In this document: positions 1 to 10,287 of the stretch, one piece after another
Position numbering within the stretch: the first letter of the stretch is position 1
Layout of the letters: each line of letters starts with the position of its first letter
DNA from: Corynebacterium ammoniagenes DSM 20306
GTDB taxonomy: Bacteria; Actinomycetota; Actinomycetes; Mycobacteriales; Mycobacteriaceae
Assembly (NCBI RefSeq): GCF_001941425.1
Contig: NZ_CP009244.1
Span: 1,240,001 to 1,304,000 of the forward strand
Direction: 5' to 3'
DNA: 64,000 bases
Translations under genes and position numbers: made by a program
Notes under the pieces: generated by a model
What the model was told of the DNA's origin: nothing
Databases searched by the model: none
Seen by the model: only the letters and a program-made list of their open reading frames with translations

Positions 1-131
1 CTTCCGTCGAAAAGATTGATGGAGTCGATCATATTGAGGTCTCTCTGGGCTACCCGCGGGAATGGCTGTCCCATCAAGGCAACCAACTGTGGCCATATCC
101 TGTGTTGACGATGGAAGAGGATGAAACATGA
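1..131 (+). CDS. metallophosphoesterase, C-terminal end (partial)
   Basis: An open frame runs from the window edge to a TGA at 129-131. The tail reads ...VDHIEVSLGYPREWLS...YPVLTMEEDET. The VEVSLGYPREW segment is typical of the end of actinobacterial calcineurin-like phosphohydrolases, which sit directly upstream of the phosphopantetheinyl transferase gene in corynebacteria and mycobacteria. The stop overlaps the next start by 4 bp, so the two genes are probably cotranscribed and translationally coupled. Only about 42 residues are visible and none of the metal-binding motifs, so the family call rests on the tail and on synteny. Confidence 0.7.
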   Translation, partial: SVEKIDGVDHIEVSLGYPREWLSHQGNQLWPYPVLTMEEDET

Positions 132-817
132 TGATGGAGAAATCTCTCTTCCCCGACGTCGCACGGTTTTGCTACGTCAAGACCGACCCGAAGACCTCCG
201 ACTTGGTCAATTTCCATAATCTGCACCCGCTGGAGCAATCTGTAGCGGCGCATTCCGTTGATGCCCGCAAGGCAGAATTCGGGGATGCCCGCTGGTGTGC
301 GCATGAGGCGCTGAAAGAACTGGGTTATCAAGGCCAGGAGCCGATTTTGCGCGGGGAGCGAGGCATGCCGTTATGGCCAGCTGGCTATATCGGATCCTTA
401 ACGCACACACCTGGCTTTCGCGCGGCGGTGGTCGCGCCGACCTCACAGGTTACGTCTTTAGGTTTAGACGTTGAAGTCGCAGAGCCGCTGCCCGAAGGCG
501 TGCTGTCGATGATTGCGCGGTCGGGGGAGATTCCGCAGATTAATCGCTTGCGCAAGGCCGAGATATCTTTTGCTGACCGGCTGCTATTTTGCGCCAAGGA
601 AGCCACCTATAAAGCATGGTTTCCCATGACTCACCGGTGGTTGGGATTTGAGCAGGCCGAAGTAGATATTCGCGAAGATGGCACGTTGATTTCTTACTTA
701 TTGGTCCGACCAACACCAGTGCCGTTTATCTGCGGGCGCTGGATGGTGCGCGATGGCTACATCATTGTCTCCACCACCGTGGAAGCTGGCCTTGGCCACG
801 AGCGATTGACGTATTAG
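128..817 (+). CDS. 4'-phosphopantetheinyl transferase (Sfp/PptT/EntD type)
   Basis: 229 aa. Family members move the phosphopantetheine arm from CoA onto a serine of carrier proteins; in corynebacteria and mycobacteria this activates FAS-I and the mycolate polyketide synthase. GLDVEV at residues 112-117 carries the Mg-binding Asp114 and Glu116, and FCAKEA at 154-159 is the second signature, with Lys157 and Glu158. Length matches the EntD/PptT class. Three ATG codons are adjacent at the start; the first overlaps the preceding stop. The gene converges on truB with a 4-bp stop overlap. The orthologue is often called pptA or pptT. Confidence 0.9.
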   Translation: MMMEKSLFPDVARFCYVKTDPKTSDLVNFHNLHPLEQSVAAHSVDARKAEFGDARWCAHEALKELGYQGQEPILRGERGMPLWPAGYIGSLTHTPGFRAAVVAPTSQVTSLGLDVEVAEPLPEGVLSMIARSGEIPQINRLRKAEISFADRLLFCAKEATYKAWFPMTHRWLGFEQAEVDIREDGTLISYLLVRPTPVPFICGRWMVRDGYIIVSTTVEAGLGHERLTY

Positions 818-1680
818 CTCAACGTCGACGGATGTGCCACAAAGACGGTGGCCAAACGCTTTCCTTGTTCTTTGATGAGCGCTACTGAGCGGCCATCGGG
901 GCCTACTGCTGCGTGCGTGCCTTTGAGGCCACGTGGTTCTAGCCATTGGCCCATCGCGAGCTTGTGCGCCTCTTCGGCGGTGACATCCAAGCGGGGATAG
1001 CAGCGCACCAACGCCTCATCCAAGCTCAGGGACAGTTGCATGGCATCGATCGGGGAGGCATCGTCAAGCAAAAATGGCCCGACGGCGGTTCTACGAAGCG
1101 CCGTTAAATGCCCGCCGACGCCCAGCGCAGCACCTAAATCGCGAGCAAGGGAGCGGATATAGGTACCAGAGGAACATTCCACCGTGACATCTAACTCGCG
1201 GGGATCCATCCGGCTATTGTGCACCTCAAAGCGGCTCACGGTGACCGGGCGGGCAGGAATATCGATGTCCTCGCCATCACGAACGCGCTGGTAGGCACGT
1301 TTGCCATCGATTTTAATGGCGCTGACTTTGGCGGGCTTTTGCATGATCTCGCCGCTGAGCTTGGCAATTTCTTCGTGGACCTGTGAATCCGTGATGTGCG
1401 CGGCTGAAGTTTCTGACAGGATGTCGCTTTCAAAATCATCGGTGGTCGTGGAAGCACCCAGGCGGATAGTAGCTTCATAGGCCTTGGTGGCTGCGACCAT
1501 GTGCGCTAAAAACTTGGTGCCACGCTCAATACCCAGGATTAAAACACCCGTGGCCATGGGATCTAAGGTTCCGGCGTGGCCAACCTTGCGGGTACCAAAC
1601 TCCCGCCGAACGCGGGAGACCACGTCATGAGAGGTCATGCCGGCTGGTTTATCCACAACAACAAGTCCTGAGTCAGTCAT
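814..1680 (-). CDS. truB: tRNA pseudouridine(55) synthase TruB
   Basis: 288 aa. TruB isomerises U55 in the T-loop of tRNAs. The catalytic motif GHAGTLDPMATGVL contains Asp40, and the N-terminal VVDKPAGMTSHDVV is the conserved KP.G.TS.. block. The C-terminal region (about 210-288) is the actinobacterial TruB C-terminal domain. It is divergent from ribF. A TAGACT hexamer on the minus strand (1694-1689) starts 14 nt before the ATG at 1680 and no Shine-Dalgarno is visible, so a leaderless mRNA is likely. Confidence 0.95.
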   Translation of the reverse strand: MTDSGLVVVDKPAGMTSHDVVSRVRREFGTRKVGHAGTLDPMATGVLILGIERGTKFLAHMVAATKAYEATIRLGASTTTDDFESDILSETSAAHITDSQVHEEIAKLSGEIMQKPAKVSAIKIDGKRAYQRVRDGEDIDIPARPVTVSRFEVHNSRMDPRELDVTVECSSGTYIRSLARDLGAALGVGGHLTALRRTAVGPFLLDDASPIDAMQLSLSLDEALVRCYPRLDVTAEEAHKLAMGQWLEPRGLKGTHAAVGPDGRSVALIKEQGKRLATVFVAHPSTLS

Positions 1681-1688
1681 GAGGCCAT

Positions 1689-2745
<1,057 letters not shown>

Positions 2746-2748
2746 ATT

Positions 2749-3675
2749 ATGAAAATGATTCTGGACTTGGACACGGGTATCGATGATGCCTTTGCGCTCG
2801 CTTATGCCATTGCGCACCCTGATATTGAGCTCATTGGTATCACCGGCACCTACGGCAATGTCACGGTGGAACAGGGGATGGCTAATACCCAAGCGTTGTT
2901 GGAGCTGCTCGGCCAGCCAGAGATTCCCGTGTACGCAGGTGCCACCGTGGCGGGTTTTGAGGTCTCAGAGGCATCGGCGCGCATCCATGGCGCGGATGGC
3001 GTGGGAAACGTTGATATCGCTGCTGAGAAAGCGGACTCTGCGGGCGATGCCGTGGAGTTTCTTATCGCATCGGCTGCCAAATACGGTGAGGACCTAGTTG
3101 TTGTTCCCACCGGCGCGCAAACCACCCTGGCTCGTGCGCTCGAACAAGATGAGACGCTGCGCAGTATCCGCATGGTGTCTATGGGCGGCGCGCTGACGGT
3201 ACCGGGGAATGTCTCTCCGGCTGCTGAAGCCAATATTTCCCAAGATCCACACTCGTCGAATACCGTGTACCAACTTGCGGAAGACATGACCATGGTGGGC
3301 TTGGATGTGACGATGCAAACACAGCTAACGCGCGCAGAAGCAGATTCCTGGCGGGGAAGTGCCGCGGGTGATGTCTTTGCCGATATGGCGGGGTATTACA
3401 TCGACGCGTACCAAGACAACAATCCGCACATGGAGGGTTGTGCGCTCCATGATCCACTCGCAGTCGCCGTGGCTGCCGACCCCGACTTGGTGGATTGTCT
3501 CATTTTGCCACTGCAGGTAGACACCGAAGGCCCGACCATTGGCCGAACAATTGGTCGTTGGGAAGGCACCGATGTGGAAACGCGTGTTGCCGTTGGGGTG
3601 GACGTGGATACGTTCGTGCCCGATTTCATCGACAAGCTAGCGCAACTATTTGGCCGATTGGCCCAGTCACGGTAA
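2749..3675 (+). CDS. inosine-uridine-type nucleoside hydrolase
   Basis: 308 aa. The family hydrolyses the N-glycosidic bond of ribonucleosides to ribose and base (purine/pyrimidine salvage) and is cytosolic. The N-terminal LDLDTGIDDAFAL holds the Asp cluster (DxDxxxDD) that binds Ca2+ and ribose. A conserved downstream block is HDPLAVAVAADP. Length is normal for the IunH family. Substrate range cannot be read from sequence. It starts 3 nt after ribF and is probably in its operon. The following 100 nt lead into rpsO. Confidence 0.88.
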   Translation: MKMILDLDTGIDDAFALAYAIAHPDIELIGITGTYGNVTVEQGMANTQALLELLGQPEIPVYAGATVAGFEVSEASARIHGADGVGNVDIAAEKADSAGDAVEFLIASAAKYGEDLVVVPTGAQTTLARALEQDETLRSIRMVSMGGALTVPGNVSPAAEANISQDPHSSNTVYQLAEDMTMVGLDVTMQTQLTRAEADSWRGSAAGDVFADMAGYYIDAYQDNNPHMEGCALHDPLAVAVAADPDLVDCLILPLQVDTEGPTIGRTIGRWEGTDVETRVAVGVDVDTFVPDFIDKLAQLFGRLAQSR

Positions 3676-3701
3676 TATTAACCCTCGCTTTGTGACTGCG
3701 G

Positions 3702-3733
3702 TTCGCAGCAGTTGCGAAGTAGCAGCTTAGGCT
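3702..3733 (+). promoter_or_regulatory. candidate rpsO promoter with upstream inverted repeat
   Basis: TTCGCA-N5-TGCGAA (3702-3718) is a 6-bp-arm inverted repeat. A TAGGCT hexamer at 3728-3733 could be the -10, which would put transcription start near 3740 and leave a 5' UTR of about 36 nt before rpsO. The repeat would cover the -35 region. It could also be a weak end-of-transcript hairpin for the preceding gene. Confidence 0.35.
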
Positions 3734-3775
3734 GTTTGTTTTATGCGGACTGAAATATTTATAGGAGATAATCTC

Positions 3776-4045
3776 ATGGCATTGACCGCTGAGAAGAAGT
3801 CCGAAATCCTCAAGGAATTTGGACTGCACGAGACCGATACCGGTTCCCCAGAGGCACAGGTTGCACTGCTGACCTCTCGCATCAATACTTTGACCGAGCA
3901 CCTGAAGTTCCACAAGCATGACCACCACTCCCGTCGTGGCTTGTTGCTGATGGTTGGTCGTCGTCGTGGCCTGCTGAAGTACCTGGCTGCGAACAACATT
4001 GACCGTTACCGTGACCTGATTTCCCGTCTGGGCCTGCGTCGCTAA
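3776..4045 (+). CDS. rpsO: 30S ribosomal protein S15
   Basis: 89 aa, the usual S15 length. It begins MALTAEKK and contains [15 protein letters not shown] and [19 protein letters not shown], the 16S rRNA h20-h22 binding surface. The start at 3776 was chosen over upstream in-frame codons because it fits the family N-terminus and follows a TAGGAG Shine-Dalgarno at about 3762-3767. A strong terminator follows, and pnp comes next as in many bacteria. Confidence 0.97.
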   Translation: MALTAEKKSEILKEFGLHETDTGSPEAQVALLTSRINTLTEHLKFHKHDHHSRRGLLLMVGRRRGLLKYLAANNIDRYRDLISRLGLRR

Positions 4046-4055
4046 AGCTTGCGTC

Positions 4056-4098
4056 AATCGCCGCTGTTGTCATCATGACAAACAGTGGCGATTTTTTT
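4056..4098 (+). terminator. rho-independent terminator after rpsO
   Basis: A long stem pairs TCGCCGCTGTTGTCAT with ATGACAAACAGTGGCGA (one wobble, one bulge) and is followed by a run of seven T. It lies directly behind the rpsO stop and separates rpsO from pnp. Confidence 0.85.
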
Positions 4099-4257
4099 GC
4101 GTTTTCTAGGCTTGACTCGGCCAATCAATCTCACAGTGTGAACGAGCAGCGACTTTGGTAGACTGTGGAATGTTGTACGTGCATAAATACGTAAATGAAC
4201 ACTTTTGATGGCGACACCGATGATCGCCAGATACTCTACGAAGGAGATCCCCTCTTA

Positions 4258-6534
4258 ATGAGTCCACGCAATAGCGGGAAAGCACTAAACCCAAATAACC
4301 AAGTCAGCTTCGCAAAAGATGAAGACTTTGACATCCTCGAAGCAACCGCTGTTTTAGACAACGGTGACTTTGGTACCCGCACCATCACTTTCGAAACTGG
4401 CCAGCTAGCCCGTCAAGCTGATGGTTCTGTCACCACCTACTTTGATGATGACACCATGCTGTTGACCACCGTGACTGCATCCAACCAGCCGCGCGAAGGA
4501 CTTGATTTCTTCCCGCTGACCGTGGATGTGGAAGAACGCATGTATGCCGCAGGTAAAATCCCCGGCTCTTTCTTCCGTCGCGAAGCCCGCCCATCGACTG
4601 AAGCCATCCTGGCGTGTCGTCTGATTGACCGCCCGCTGCGCCCGACCTTCGTTAAGGGCCTGCGCAATGAGGTTCAGGTCATCAATACCGTCTTGAGCTT
4701 GGACCCAGCGGAATACTACGACGTCATCGCCATCAACGGCTCGTCGGCTGCAACCCAGCTTTCCGGTTTGCCAGTATCTGGCCCTGTCGGCGGTGTCCGC
4801 ATGGCACTGCTGGCTGATGATAAGCACCCAGAAGGCCAGTGGGTGGCATTCCCGAATGCAGAACAGCACGAGCGTGCGCTGTTTGAAATGGTCGTTGCCG
4901 GCCGTATTGTCAGCCGCAAGAACAAGGGCAAAAACGTCGACGACGTTGCCATCATGATGGTTGAAGCAGGCGCTGGCGTGCACGTGCACGAACGCGTTGC
5001 TGAAGGCGCACCAGCGCCGCAAGAGTCCACTGTTGCAGCCGGACTCGAAGCAGCCAAGCCATTCATCAAGACTCTGTGTGAAGCACAGGCAGGACTTGCT
5101 GAACGCGCGGCGAAGGAAACGAAGGAATTCCAGCTTTTCCCGCCATACGCTGACGAGGTCTACGACGCGGTTGCACGCAAGGCTGAGAAGAAGCTCAGCA
5201 AGCTGATGACCATTGCTGCGAAGCAGGAGCGCGACGAAGCTACGAATGCGCACATGGAAGAAGTCGAAGCACAGCTGCTCGAGGTCTTTACCGAAGATGA
5301 TGCGTCCAAGCAGATCCGCGCTGCTTACAACCAGTTGATGAAGGAAATCGTGCGTGAGAAGATCCTCACCGAAGGTTTCCGTATCGATGGTCGTGCGGCA
5401 GAAGATATCCGTGACCTGGGCGCTGAGATTGGTTTGATCCCACGCGTACACGGCTCTGCGTTGTTTGAGCGCGGTGAAACCCAAATTCTTGGTGTGACCA
5501 CCTTGGATATGCTCAAGATGGAGCAGACCATTGACTCTTTGACCCCAGTGGAGTCCAAGCGTTATATCCACCACTACAACTTCCCGCCATACTCCACCGG
5601 TGAAACCGGTCGTGTTGGTTCTCCAAAGCGCCGCGAGATTGGCCACGGTGCACTCGCAGAGCGTGCGTTGCTGCCGGTCATCCCTCCACGCGAGCAGTTC
5701 CCGTACACCATTCGCCAGGTCTCTGAGGCTCTTGGATCCAATGGTTCTACTTCCATGGGTTCGGTCTGTGCTTCGACGATGTCTTTGTACAACGCTGGCG
5801 TCCCGCTGAAGGCACCGGTTGCTGGTATTGCGATGGGTCTTGTCTCCGGCGAGGTCGACGGTGAAGAGCGCTTCGTCGCTTTGACCGATATCTTGGGTGC
5901 AGAAGACGCATTCGGCGATATGGACTTCAAGGTCGCGGGTACCAGCGACTACATCACCGCACTGCAGCTGGATACCAAGCTGGATGGCATCCCATCCGAG
6001 GTATTGGCTAATGCTTTGTCGCAGGCACGCAATGCCCGCGAAGAGATCTTGGACATCATGGCTGAGGGCATTGACGGACCAGATGAGATGTCTCCACTGG
6101 CTCCGAAGATCACCTCGATCAAGATTCCAGTATCCAAGATCGGTGAGTTGATTGGCCCGAAGGGCAAGACCATCAACACCATCACGGAAGAAACCGGCGC
6201 AGATGTGTCGATCGAAGACGACGGCACCGTCTATGTCTCCGCTACTTCCGGTGAAGCCGCAGACGCAGCCATTGAAAAGGTCAATGCCATTGCGAACCCG
6301 CAGCTTCCGAAGGTCGGCGAGCGTTTCTTGGGCACCGTTGTGAAGACAGTCGCTTTCGGCGCCTTTGTCTCCATCACGCCAGGCCGTGACGGTCTTATTC
6401 ACATCTCCAACCTCGGTGGCGATGAGCGAATTGAAAAGGTCGAAGACGTTGTCAACGTCGGCGATAAGATTCAGGTAGAAATCGCGGATATTGATAACCG
6501 CGGCAAGATCTCCCTGGTTCCAGTCGAGGCTTAA
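4258..6534 (+). CDS. pnp: polyribonucleotide nucleotidyltransferase (PNPase)
   Basis: 758 aa. A 3'-5' phosphorolytic exoribonuclease of RNA turnover, historically also called gpsI in actinobacteria. In order: RNase PH-like domain 1 (about 25-250), an all-helical linker, RNase PH-like domain 2 (about 385-600), a KH domain with IGPKGKTIN near residue 640, and a C-terminal S1 domain ([20 protein letters not shown]). Signature [30 protein letters not shown] is present. The start ATG at 4258 follows AAGGAG at 4241-4246; an upstream in-frame ATG at 4195 lacks family similarity. Its N-terminus is a few residues longer than I remember for C. glutamicum. Confidence 0.96.
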   Translation: MSPRNSGKALNPNNQVSFAKDEDFDILEATAVLDNGDFGTRTITFETGQLARQADGSVTTYFDDDTMLLTTVTASNQPREGLDFFPLTVDVEERMYAAGKIPGSFFRREARPSTEAILACRLIDRPLRPTFVKGLRNEVQVINTVLSLDPAEYYDVIAINGSSAATQLSGLPVSGPVGGVRMALLADDKHPEGQWVAFPNAEQHERALFEMVVAGRIVSRKNKGKNVDDVAIMMVEAGAGVHVHERVAEGAPAPQESTVAAGLEAAKPFIKTLCEAQAGLAERAAKETKEFQLFPPYADEVYDAVARKAEKKLSKLMTIAAKQERDEATNAHMEEVEAQLLEVFTEDDASKQIRAAYNQLMKEIVREKILTEGFRIDGRAAEDIRDLGAEIGLIPRVHGSALFERGETQILGVTTLDMLKMEQTIDSLTPVESKRYIHHYNFPPYSTGETGRVGSPKRREIGHGALAERALLPVIPPREQFPYTIRQVSEALGSNGSTSMGSVCASTMSLYNAGVPLKAPVAGIAMGLVSGEVDGEERFVALTDILGAEDAFGDMDFKVAGTSDYITALQLDTKLDGIPSEVLANALSQARNAREEILDIMAEGIDGPDEMSPLAPKITSIKIPVSKIGELIGPKGKTINTITEETGADVSIEDDGTVYVSATSGEAADAAIEKVNAIANPQLPKVGERFLGTVVKTVAFGAFVSITPGRDGLIHISNLGGDERIEKVEDVVNVGDKIQVEIADIDNRGKISLVPVEA

Positions 6535-6550
6535 GCCTTCACCCTTAACT

Positions 6551-6590
6551 AAAAAGCAGTGCTTCCAAGACGGAGGCACTGCTTTTTGTG
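6551..6590. terminator. bidirectional terminator between pnp and the lipoprotein gene
   Basis: AAAAAGCAGTGC (6551-6562) pairs with GCACTGCTTTTT with a short extra CC/GG step near the loop. T-runs lie on both sides, so it can serve pnp on the plus strand and the convergent lipoprotein gene on the minus strand. Confidence 0.88.
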
Positions 6591-6597
6591 ATCGGTA

Positions 6598-7263
6598 TTA
6601 GTTCATGATGTCGATGACCACGCGCGATGGATCTTCGAGGGAAGTGACCGAGTAGGCGGATTCCTTTTTCAGCCCGATGACATATTGTGACTGGGCTTCA
6701 AAGGTGGTGACGAATTCAACGCCGGTGACAACTCCTGCACCAGGGGTAGTGCCAAAGTCCATGTACTTTTCTTCCAATTCCGGAGTTGAAGGCCACGGTG
6801 TCGATTCCACGCCGACATTGATGGCAGTGGTGCCCTCATATTCAATGGGGAAGCCAGACGCCTGCTGGGTGGGCTCAGGGGTCAACGTAGTAAACCAGCC
6901 AGCTGAACCAGAGCCTTCATAGTCCAATACGACGCGGGTAAATGACCCGTGGTCAGCGACACGGACCCCGACTGGCACCAGATCGGTGCCTGACGCAGGC
7001 CGTTGCTGTTTATCCGCGGTATCAGGTGAGCCCATTGGTGGTAGTTCTTCTGAACCGTTGGTGGTTGCTTCTATCGTGTTGGGAGACGTGGTAGCCGCCG
7101 TGTCTTCTTCGCTGGTAGCAGCGGCGCTTGAGGTGGTCTCCTGGGCCGGTTCTGAAGGTGCGCTTGAATCCGCAGCTTCATCAGCGGGGGAGGAGCAGGC
7201 AGCGAGTAGTGCAGTAGTGGCTGCCAAGCTAAGGGCGATGAGGGAAAAGCGGCTGGTAGTCAT
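6598..7263 (-). CDS. secreted lipoprotein, AMIN-like domain
   Basis: 221 aa. A signal peptide with lipobox LLAAC puts the lipidated cysteine at residue 23. A Ser/Thr/Glu/Ala-rich linker follows (about 24-95). The folded part (about 95-221) has VADHGSFTRVVLDYEG and ends SRVVIDIMN, a pattern of AMIN-like beta domains that often bind envelope polymers. The exact role is unknown. The C-terminus lacks a membrane segment. A minus-strand TAAGAT (7275-7270) sits 12 nt before the ATG, so the mRNA may be leaderless. Confidence 0.75.
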   Translation of the reverse strand: MTTSRFSLIALSLAATTALLAACSSPADEAADSSAPSEPAQETTSSAAATSEEDTAATTSPNTIEATTNGSEELPPMGSPDTADKQQRPASGTDLVPVGVRVADHGSFTRVVLDYEGSGSAGWFTTLTPEPTQQASGFPIEYEGTTAINVGVESTPWPSTPELEEKYMDFGTTPGAGVVTGVEFVTTFEAQSQYVIGLKKESAYSVTSLEDPSRVVIDIMN

Positions 7264-7329
7264 ACTGCCATCTTAGCTGTTTTATCAGTGACTATTGAGA
7301 CAATTTGATAACAGTGGGGTGGAGATTGA

Positions 7330-7713
7330 TTAGTGCTTCAATTGCACAAGCTGAATGATGTTGCCACACGTGTCATCGAATGCTGCGATGACAGATGGAC
7401 CAACGTCGGTTGGGTCCATGGTAAAGGTCACGCCTTTTTCTTTGAGTGCTGCAGTTTCCGCTTCCACATCGTCGGAGAGGAATTGGGTGGCTGGAATTCC
7501 GTCCTTGCGGATGGCTTCGGTGTAAGCGACTGCGGCTGGGTGAGCATTGGGTTCTAGAAGTAGCTCTGTACCGCCGTCTGGGTTGGTGATGGTTAGCCAC
7601 CAAAAGTCGCCATTTTTGACGCTGTCTTTGACGACAAATCCGAGCTTATCAACGTAGAAGTCATGGGCCTTTTGAACATCATCAACGAAGATGGAAGCAA
7701 TATAGATACGCAT
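7330..7713 (-). CDS. VOC/glyoxalase-fold protein
   Basis: 127 aa, one VOC unit with the usual two beta-alpha-beta-beta-beta modules: IYIASIFVDDVQKAHDFYVDKLGF at the start and GNIIQLVQL at the end. Members include glyoxalase I, ring-cleaving dioxygenases and resistance proteins, so the substrate is open. A minus-strand TATCGT (7726-7721) precedes the ATG by 13 nt. Divergent from dapB. Confidence 0.8.
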   Translation of the reverse strand: MRIYIASIFVDDVQKAHDFYVDKLGFVVKDSVKNGDFWWLTITNPDGGTELLLEPNAHPAAVAYTEAIRKDGIPATQFLSDDVEAETAALKEKGVTFTMDPTDVGPSVIAAFDDTCGNIIQLVQLKH

Positions 7714-7798
7714 GGTTCTAACGATAGCAGCGCAGCTCGCTACACTTGAGGGCTAGAGAAGATTTTTACCAACGTAAAACGCAAAGAGGAGAAGGTAG

Positions 7799-8548
<750 letters not shown>

Positions 8549-9298
8549 ATGGCCGAGCAAGTACACCTTAATGTGCAGCTGATTGCTGCAACGCAATTTC
8601 ACAAACCACCCGAACCACAGTGGGACCGCGATGATGCGGCGACCGATGCAGAAGCCCTCGTGGAATTTGCCGGGAGGGCGTGTTACGACTCTTTTGATAA
8701 GCCGAATCCTCGGACGCAGACTAATGAGTCCTATTTGCGGCACCTTCTCGAAGTCGGCCACGACGCACTGCTAGAGCACGCCACGGCCACCCTTTATATT
8801 CAGGGTATTTCGCGCTCCGCATGTCACGAATTAGTGCGCCATCGTCACTTTTCTTTCTCACAGCTGTCGCAGCGTTTCGTCCATCCGGAAAACGCTGAGG
8901 TCGTCGTCCCCAAATCCATCGCGGATGATGAGCAGCTATCGCGGCTTTTATTAGGTGCCGTTGATGAAACCCGTTTTGTCTACGAAGAGCTGTTGAGTGC
9001 ACTAGAAGAAAAGCTTGCTGATGAGCCAAATGCTATTTTGCGCATGAAACAGGCACGACAAGCTGCTCGCTCCATTTTGCCCAATGCCACAGAGTCACGA
9101 ATTGTGGTGACAGGTAACTACCGCACGTGGCGGCACTTTATCGCCGCTCGTGCCACGGAATACGCTGACGTGGAGATACGCAGCGTTGCTATTGCGTGTT
9201 TGCGCTTGTTAAAAGCCCAAGCACCGGTGCTTTTCGATGATTTCAATATCTCAACTTTGGCTGATGGTACGGAGATGGCATCGTCTCCGTACGCCTAA
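8549..9298 (+). CDS. thyX: flavin-dependent thymidylate synthase ThyX
   Basis: 249 aa. It makes dTMP from dUMP using FAD, NADPH and methylene-tetrahydrofolate. The ThyX signature RHR-X7-S is at residues 97-107 ([11 protein letters not shown]), followed by the conserved [22 protein letters not shown] near residue 190 is the second dUMP/FAD-binding block. Its position between dapB and dapA is common in actinobacteria. Confidence 0.95.
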   Translation: MAEQVHLNVQLIAATQFHKPPEPQWDRDDAATDAEALVEFAGRACYDSFDKPNPRTQTNESYLRHLLEVGHDALLEHATATLYIQGISRSACHELVRHRHFSFSQLSQRFVHPENAEVVVPKSIADDEQLSRLLLGAVDETRFVYEELLSALEEKLADEPNAILRMKQARQAARSILPNATESRIVVTGNYRTWRHFIAARATEYADVEIRSVAIACLRLLKAQAPVLFDDFNISTLADGTEMASSPYA

Positions 9299-9358
9299 GG
9301 TGAAACCCAATTTTCGGCACACACGGCTCCCGATGTACCGAAAAGGGGGTTAAGCGGG

Positions 9359-9364
9359 TAATCT
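9359..9364 (+). promoter_or_regulatory. dapA -10 element
   Basis: TAATCT at 9359-9364 starts 14 nt before the dapA ATG at 9373, predicting a leaderless or nearly leaderless transcript separate from dapB-thyX. Just upstream, TTTTCGG (9311-9317) and CCGAAAA (9338-9344) form an inverted repeat with a 20-nt gap, of unknown meaning. Confidence 0.5.
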
Positions 9365-9372
9365 TGATAGCC

Positions 9373-10287
9373 ATGAGCACAGGTATGACAGCAAGGACAG
9401 GTGTCGAGCACTTTGGCCGCGTCGGTGTCGCAATGGTTACTCCTTTTGATAGTAACGGCGCATTCGACGTGGAGAAGGCTCGGCAGCTAGCCGCACACCT
9501 GGTGGACAACGGCATTGATTCATTGATCTTGTCTGGAACCACCGGGGAATCACCCACGACCACTGTGGATGAGAAGCTGGAATTGCTCAAAGCTGTAAAG
9601 GACGAAGTAGGAGACCGGGCTAAGCTCACAGCCGGTGCGGGCACAAATGACACCGCAAGCTCGATTGAGCTAGCCAAGGCAAGCGTCGATGCTGGTGCAG
9701 ATGCCCTACTGATTGTGACGCCGTATTATTCGAAGCCATCTCAAAGTGGTGTCTACGCGCACTTTGCAGCGATAGCGAATGCCACAGACTTACCTATCTG
9801 TGTCTATGACATCCCGGGTCGCTCGGGTATTCCTGTTGAAACAGATACCTTGCTGCGTATGTCAGAGCTTCCCACCGTCAAGGCCGTTAAGGACGCGAAA
9901 GGTGATTTCGCAGCGGCTTCACGCCTGATCGCAGAAACTGACCTGGCGTGGTACTCCGGTGATGATCCACTCAACCTGCCATGGTTGTCAGTTGGCGCAT
10001 CCGGATTTATTTCGGTTGTTGGTCATGCCGCTCCACGTGAGCTGGCGGAACTGTGGGATGCCTTTGACCACGGTGATATCGACCGTGCTCGGGAAATTAA
10101 CGCACAAACTCTTATCCCTCTGGCGGAGCAACAAGCCCGTCTTGGAGGCGTAACACTTGCAAAAGAAGCTCTGCGTATGCAGGGCATTGAAGTTGGAGAT
10201 CCTCGTTTGCCAGTACTCGGCGCAGATGCCGAGGAGCTCGAGGATCTCCGTAAGACGATGAAGAAGGCTGGAGTCCTTAAAGAATGA
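9373..10287 (+). CDS. dapA: 4-hydroxy-tetrahydrodipicolinate synthase
   Basis: 304 aa. It condenses pyruvate and aspartate semialdehyde, the first committed step to lysine and meso-diaminopimelate. GTTGE is at residues 55-59; the Schiff-base lysine is Lys173 in AVKDAKGD; Tyr145 in VYDIPGRSG belongs to the catalytic triad. The ATG at 9373 gives the MSTG(M/L)TA(R/K)TGVEHFG N-terminus of C. glutamicum DapA; a TTG three codons upstream is less likely. The stop overlaps the rnj start by 4 bp. Confidence 0.96.
   Translation: MSTGMTARTGVEHFGRVGVAMVTPFDSNGAFDVEKARQLAAHLVDNGIDSLILSGTTGESPTTTVDEKLELLKAVKDEVGDRAKLTAGAGTNDTASSIELAKASVDAGADALLIVTPYYSKPSQSGVYAHFAAIANATDLPICVYDIPGRSGIPVETDTLLRMSELPTVKAVKDAKGDFAAASRLIAETDLAWYSGDDPLNLPWLSVGASGFISVVGHAAPRELAELWDAFDHGDIDRAREINAQTLIPLAEQQARLGGVTLAKEALRMQGIEVGDPRLPVLGADAEELEDLRKTMKKAGVLKE

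Noticed and set aside
4405..6579. 724-codon open frame antisense to pnp
   Set aside because: It mirrors the pnp coding frame, has no family pattern and no ribosome site; pnp is unambiguous on the other strand.
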